From positions 1-64,000 of the forward strand of contig JBCDDH010000001.1 in the NCBI GenBank assembly GCA_039180415.1: DNA of 64,000 nt, written 5' to 3'. Within the stretch, counting starts at the first letter, position 1. Each line of letters starts with the position of its first letter. Shown here one piece after another: positions 60,347 to 64,000 of the stretch. Source of the stretch: CAZIXN01 sp039180415 (lineage in GTDB: Bacteria; Planctomycetota; Phycisphaerae; Phycisphaerales; Phycisphaeraceae). Below the pieces are notes generated by a model. That model had not been told where the DNA came from and made no database searches. It saw only the letters and a program-made list of their open reading frames with translations. The position numbers were made by a program, and so were the translations under genes.

Positions 60347-61042
60347 ATGGCGGCTATTCTTGAAGATTACATCGAACAAATCGTGCTTTACGCCAACCGT
60401 TCCGGGAACCACGCGGAAGACCTACGACGCGAGCTCCGAGACCACCTGTCGGCCAAGTCTCGCGAACTGGAAGCCGGCGGCATGCCCCGCGAAGACGCGC
60501 TGTTCCGCGCGACGCGCGATCACGGCAACCCCAAGGTCGTGGGCTATCGGCTGCGGCCCAAGTGGGCGTGGCTGGACGTGCGGACGACCGGGACGGCCCG
60601 CGGCGTCGTGGCCGTCGGTCCGCGGGCGGTGGGGGTGCTGGCGATCGGCGGCGTCAGTGTCGGCGTGTTCAGCTTCGGCGGCTTGTCGGTCGGGTTGTTC
60701 GGGATCGGCGGCCTGCTGCTCACCGCGTTTCTGGGCTGGGGCGGCATCGTCGTGACGCCGTTCGGCCTGGCATATGGCGGGATGGCGTTGGGGCTGCTGG
60801 CGATGGGCGGGTTCGCCGCGGGGGCTTGGGCGGGCGGCGCGGTGGACGCGTCGCTGTGGGCCTTCGACACGATGCCCGGCTGGTTGCGCTACGGGACATC
60901 GCCGTTCCAACACTACTGGGGCCACTTGGTGTTTCAGTGTGCGATGTTGGGGGTGATGTCGGCATTGATGGTGTTTTCAACGCTGGTCGATCGGCGCGAG
61001 CGACTCCGGATCGGCGAACCGCGGGAACTCACGGGCTACTGA
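60347..61042 (+). CDS. Membrane protein with HAAS-type N-terminal domain
   Basis: 231 residues. The N-terminal 65 residues (LEDYIEQIVLYANRSGNHAEDLRRELRDHLSAKSRELEAGGM, then EDALFRATRDHGNP) resemble the HAAS domain that often pairs with PadR regulators. Residues about 80-150 are glycine-rich hydrophobic repeats (GVLAIGGVSVGVFSFGGLSVGLFGIGG), followed by further helices. Possibly a membrane sensor working with the PadR protein. Confidence 0.75.
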   Translation: MAAILEDYIEQIVLYANRSGNHAEDLRRELRDHLSAKSRELEAGGMPREDALFRATRDHGNPKVVGYRLRPKWAWLDVRTTGTARGVVAVGPRAVGVLAIGGVSVGVFSFGGLSVGLFGIGGLLLTAFLGWGGIVVTPFGLAYGGMALGLLAMGGFAAGAWAGGAVDASLWAFDTMPGWLRYGTSPFQHYWGHLVFQCAMLGVMSALMVFSTLVDRRERLRIGEPRELTGY

Positions 61043-61099
61043 CACGCGACCGCCCGAAGGCGTAAGCATGGGGGCAATACGCCAATCGCAAACTCGAAC

Positions 61100-62101
61100 A
61101 TGCCGTCTAACCCGATGTCGATACCCCCGAGATCATCTGTCCATGTGCGAACGCGGGTAAGGCGGTTGACCCTTTCCCATCCAACGGTTGCAGCCCTGAT
61201 TCTGTGGAGCGCACTGACGTTCGGCTGCACACCTACGCCTGCGGTAGTGCCCCATCTCGATGTCACGTCGAACCTGTTCGTCGGTGAGTACCAGCAACCG
61301 GAGCAAGACCACCGTCAAACAGATATCGTCGTCATCGTGCTCGGCGGTTCCGAAGGAGGAATGCCAAAAGGATGGGGACAGTGGTTCCGTGAGATGGGCT
61401 ACCCGACCCTAACGGTCGCGTATTTCGGTGTGGATGGCCTGCCCCCTCGCCTCGACCGCGTCCCCGTCGAGGCCGTCGTTGACGCGGTGGCGTGGTTGAA
61501 AGGCCGGCCGGAGTTGCGGTCGGCACGGGTCGTGGTTTACGGCGGTTCCAAAGGGGCGGAGCTCGCGCTCCTGGCGGCGTCGAAATGCCCGGAGATCACC
61601 GGCGTCATCGTGTTTTCACCCAGCCACGTCGTTTGGCAGGGCATCCCCGAGGTGTTCTGGCCGCCACGGTCGTCGTGGACGTGGCGGGGAGAGCCCGTGC
61701 CGTTTGTCCCGTACCCGTGGTGGCCGATCCCGGACCTGGATACCCCCGGAGACCTGCGGAAGATGTACGAGCAAGCCCTGAAACAGGAATTGTTGGTCGA
61801 TCCGGCCCTCATCGAGGTTGAGGCGATCGACGGTCCGGTGCTGGTGTTTTCGGGCGGGGATGATCAGGTTTGGCCTTCACAGAAGATGGCCGAGTTGATT
61901 GTCGAGCGTCTGGATGAATCAGGCTTTCTGCACGCCGTGGAACACGTGAACTACCCGGAAGCCGGGCACGCGTTTGTGCCGCTGACGGAGCGGCAACGAG
62001 CACTGCTGGGCGGCACGCCGGAAGCCAACGCCGCCGCGGGCGAAGACTCACGGGAACGGGTGCGTCGGTTTTTAGCGCGGTTGGAAGATGACTCGCATTG
62101 A
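61100..62101 (+). CDS. Exported BAAT-C-type alpha/beta hydrolase (probable lipoprotein)
   Basis: 333 residues. A hydrophobic leader ends in a lipobox-like VAALILWSALTFGCTP, suggesting a lipoprotein. The hydrolase fold shows the nucleophile elbow VVYGGSKGAELAL, the acid FSGGDDQVWPS and the His in YPEAGHAFVPL, matching acyl-CoA thioester hydrolase/BAAT C-terminal domains. Substrate unknown. Composition is slightly less GC-rich than its neighbours. Confidence 0.82.
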   Translation: MPSNPMSIPPRSSVHVRTRVRRLTLSHPTVAALILWSALTFGCTPTPAVVPHLDVTSNLFVGEYQQPEQDHRQTDIVVIVLGGSEGGMPKGWGQWFREMGYPTLTVAYFGVDGLPPRLDRVPVEAVVDAVAWLKGRPELRSARVVVYGGSKGAELALLAASKCPEITGVIVFSPSHVVWQGIPEVFWPPRSSWTWRGEPVPFVPYPWWPIPDLDTPGDLRKMYEQALKQELLVDPALIEVEAIDGPVLVFSGGDDQVWPSQKMAELIVERLDESGFLHAVEHVNYPEAGHAFVPLTERQRALLGGTPEANAAAGEDSRERVRRFLARLEDDSH

Positions 62102-62119
62102 TGTTTCGGGCGGGCTCGA

Positions 62120-63988
62120 TCACCCCAGCCGGTCCAGCGCGAGGCCGTGGGCCTCGTCGTAACGCCGGCCGAGGTTGTTCCAGTCGAAGTGTTGGGCGAA
62201 GTCTTCGACGGCGTTGCGGAGGTTGATGCGGTCGCGGCGGTTGGTCTGGCAGAAGGTCTCGAGGTACCGCGCCAGCGCTTCGGCGGAGTCGTGCGGGTGG
62301 TGGCCACGGCGGGGGTTGACGTGCAGGCCCTGCTCGGCGGTGCCGATGTTGAGGTGCCCGACGTAGCTGCCAAAGCCGGAGAGGTCGGAGGTCACGGCCG
62401 GGACGCCCGAGGCGATGCACTCCAGCGGCGTGTAGCCCCAGGGCTCGTAGTAGCTGGGGAAGACGCCCAGGTGGCAGCCACGGACGAACTGGTCGTAGTC
62501 CAGGCCGAACAGCGGGTTGGTCGCCGTGACGAAGTCGGGGTGGAACACGACCTTGACCTTGTCCTCGGGGGCGTTGAACAGGCCGCAGGCCTTGAGCTGG
62601 GTGATGACCGGGTCCTTGCCTTCGTCGAGCAGGTCGTGCGTGACGAACGGAGGCAGCCCGTCGCGTTTCCAGGCTTGTTGGTTGCGGCGGAGGCGGAGCC
62701 GCCAGTAATCGTCGACGAGCAGGTTGAGGTCGGGGATGCGGCCGGCGGTGGCTTCGAAGAACAGCTTGTCGCCGATCTGCTGCTGGTACTGCCCGATGAT
62801 CTTGCGGAAGTCCTGGAGCGCGGCGGCGTTGTGCAGCAGTTGCACGTTGATGGCGTGGTGCGGGGCCTTGGTGATGATCAGGAAGATCAGGGTGACGGGG
62901 GCCTGCTGCTCTTTGAGCCGGTGATTGAGGCGGGCGAGCGCCTCGATGGTCAGGTCCATGCCCTTGTTGCGGTACTCGTACCGGCCGGCGGTGAAGGCGT
63001 AGAGCGTGGTGTCCAGGTCAAAGGTGTAGTGCGGGAAGAAGTGCCCGATGGTGAACTCGTGCAAGCGCTGCTTGTATTGGTCGTGGAGGTGCTGGAACTC
63101 GTGGACGGCGGCGAAGCGTTCGATGTTGATGCCGTTGGGCAGGACGACGTCACACTTTCGGCCGAGGATGTGTTCGCATTCGAACGCGGTGACGTCGGAG
63201 ACGGTGGAGAACACGTGGCTGCCGTGGGCGGCGGCGCGTTCGAGGCCGTGCTGAGCTTCGACGTTGTAGTTCTTGGCTTCCTCGGCGGTGTTGTAGAACG
63301 GCAGGTGGTCGTAGTAGACCGGGCTGTTCATCGCGAGGTACCGGCCGAGCAGGGTGGCGTGGGTCGTGAAGACCAGCGAGCCGGGCCAGCTCTCCTTACG
63401 GAGCATGGGGATGCAGCCGCCGGCCATCCACTCGTGGACGTGGGCGATCAGCTTGCGGCGGTGCCCCTCCTGCTCGCCGAGGACGGTGAGCAGGACGCGG
63501 ATCGATTCGGCGAACGCGACGACGTCGTTGAGCAGCTCGTCGTTGCCGGGCGTGGGGATGTGGTGGTCGGCCCAGAGGCGATACTTGATGTCGTCGAGGT
63601 AGCGGCGGGTGTCGGGCAGGTGCAGGAGGACCAGGTGCGGCCGACCGGTGACCAGCCACCGGCCGTATTCGGCGCCGATGCCGATCTCGCGCATGCGTTG
63701 GACGGCCTTGCCCATCGGGCCGACCAGCGGCGCGGGCTCAAACTCGACCTGGGCGGAGCGCTCCTGGTACGGGCCGACGAGGCAGTACCGGCTGTTGCCC
63801 CACCGGCGGAGCATGGTGGGGATTTTTGAGCGCAGGACCGTGTAGATGCCGCCGACCTGGTTGCAGGCCTCCCAGGCGATCTCGAGCAGCATGGGGTCGG
63901 CGCGGCGGCGGTTGGTCAGCGCGGCGACGCGGGGGTTGGTGGACGTACCGGGCTGTCCGGCGGCGGGCTCGCCGCTGACGTCGTACAC
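62120..63988 (-). CDS. Glycogen synthase, GT3 family (eukaryote type)
   Basis: At least 622 residues; the frame stays open to the window edge, so the N-terminus may be incomplete. GT3 features: LLEIAWEACNQVGGIYTVLRSK, LVFTTHATLLGRYLA, FSTVSDVTAFECEHILGRKCDVVLPNGINIERF, TAGRYEYRNKGMDLTIEALARLN, and YYEPWGYTPLECIASGVPAVTSDLSGFG with its donor-site Glu pair. It transfers glucose from UDP-glucose to glycogen. The first 30 residues lack family similarity, and the Met at 63892 is an alternative start. Confidence 0.9.
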   Translation of the reverse strand: MYDVSGEPAAGQPGTSTNPRVAALTNRRRADPMLLEIAWEACNQVGGIYTVLRSKIPTMLRRWGNSRYCLVGPYQERSAQVEFEPAPLVGPMGKAVQRMREIGIGAEYGRWLVTGRPHLVLLHLPDTRRYLDDIKYRLWADHHIPTPGNDELLNDVVAFAESIRVLLTVLGEQEGHRRKLIAHVHEWMAGGCIPMLRKESWPGSLVFTTHATLLGRYLAMNSPVYYDHLPFYNTAEEAKNYNVEAQHGLERAAAHGSHVFSTVSDVTAFECEHILGRKCDVVLPNGINIERFAAVHEFQHLHDQYKQRLHEFTIGHFFPHYTFDLDTTLYAFTAGRYEYRNKGMDLTIEALARLNHRLKEQQAPVTLIFLIITKAPHHAINVQLLHNAAALQDFRKIIGQYQQQIGDKLFFEATAGRIPDLNLLVDDYWRLRLRRNQQAWKRDGLPPFVTHDLLDEGKDPVITQLKACGLFNAPEDKVKVVFHPDFVTATNPLFGLDYDQFVRGCHLGVFPSYYEPWGYTPLECIASGVPAVTSDLSGFGSYVGHLNIGTAEQGLHVNPRRGHHPHDSAEALARYLETFCQTNRRDRINLRNAVEDFAQHFDWNNLGRRYDEAHGLALDRLG

Positions 63989-64000
63989 GCCGTCGTCGAG

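Noticed and set aside
62147..63829. 560-codon open frame on the + strand
   Set aside because: It is antisense to the glycogen synthase gene, with a low-complexity Val/Gly/Asp-rich product.
1..64000. CRISPR arrays, tRNA or rRNA genes
   Set aside because: No regularly spaced repeats beyond the short heptamer array, and no cloverleaf or rRNA-like stretch, was found by reading.

Overview
The window is a GC-rich bacterial chromosome segment with densely packed genes on both strands. Its content points to a planctomycete, most likely of the class Phycisphaerae. Three secreted proteins end in PEP-CTERM sorting tails (one also carries dockerin-like repeats), two paralogues carry fibro-slime domains, and there is a eukaryote-type (GT3) glycogen synthase, a type IV pilus locus and several small cysteine-rich or membrane proteins. 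This placement is inferred from gene content; there is no rRNA or tRNA in the window to confirm it.

Layout. 0.1-3.6 kb: a GT4 glycosyltransferase, a frameshifted truA and a Xer-type recombinase. 3.7-10.2 kb: small housekeeping and accessory genes (DUF2237, an outer-membrane barrel behind a hairpin-rich leader, an ankyrin/VOC fusion, ribH, a PAS-LuxR regulator, a CE7 esterase, a Trm112-like protein). 10.2-15.4 kb: a leftward carbohydrate cluster (SGNH hydrolase, six-cysteine protein, GH57 branching-type enzyme, rdgB, GH13 amylase). 15.5-19.7 kb: a GH43-like hydrolase, membrane and dockerin/PEP-CTERM proteins, and a small HTH protein. 19.8-22.2 kb: a BglII-family endonuclease and MT-A70 methyltransferase directly behind sucD. 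22.3-35.7 kb: DNA repair (tag), D-2-hydroxyacid dehydrogenase, thioredoxin-like protein, Uup, a VOC-GNAT fusion, gatC-gatA, a ROK kinase, yjbQ and pntAA. 35.8-37.9 kb: pntAB, pntB and a small membrane protein. 38-45.3 kb: fmdB-like and clpS genes, then pilT, pilC and three pilin-like genes. 45.5-47.6 kb: two tandem fibro-slime genes. 47.7-51.2 kb: an M14 peptidase and a ketosynthase pair. 51.6-64 kb: a very large pectate-lyase-fold PEP-CTERM protein, aldehyde dehydrogenase, DUF2071 protein, UDP-sugar dehydrogenase, methyltransferase, CorC-type protein, PadR regulator with a membrane partner, a BAAT-type hydrolase and glycogen synthase, which runs to the window edge.

How the parts work together. 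The GH57 enzyme, GH13 amylase, ROK kinase and GT3 synthase together suggest alpha-glucan (glycogen) storage and turnover. pilT-pilC plus three prepilin-like proteins, one with EF-hand loops, look like a minor-pilin and retraction module, and the secreted fibro-slime proteins next to it may act in adhesion.

The most unusual item is the overlapping ketosynthase pair. One member has the full Cys-His-His triad. In the other all three positions are replaced (Glu, Phe, Asn), the hallmark of a KS/chain-length-factor heterodimer of type II polyketide or specialised fatty-acid systems, but no other pathway genes are visible nearby. Other points worth following up are the truA frameshift, the restriction-modification pair 2 nt behind sucD, a scar of a DUF2071 gene copy, and short repeat families around the pnt genes.
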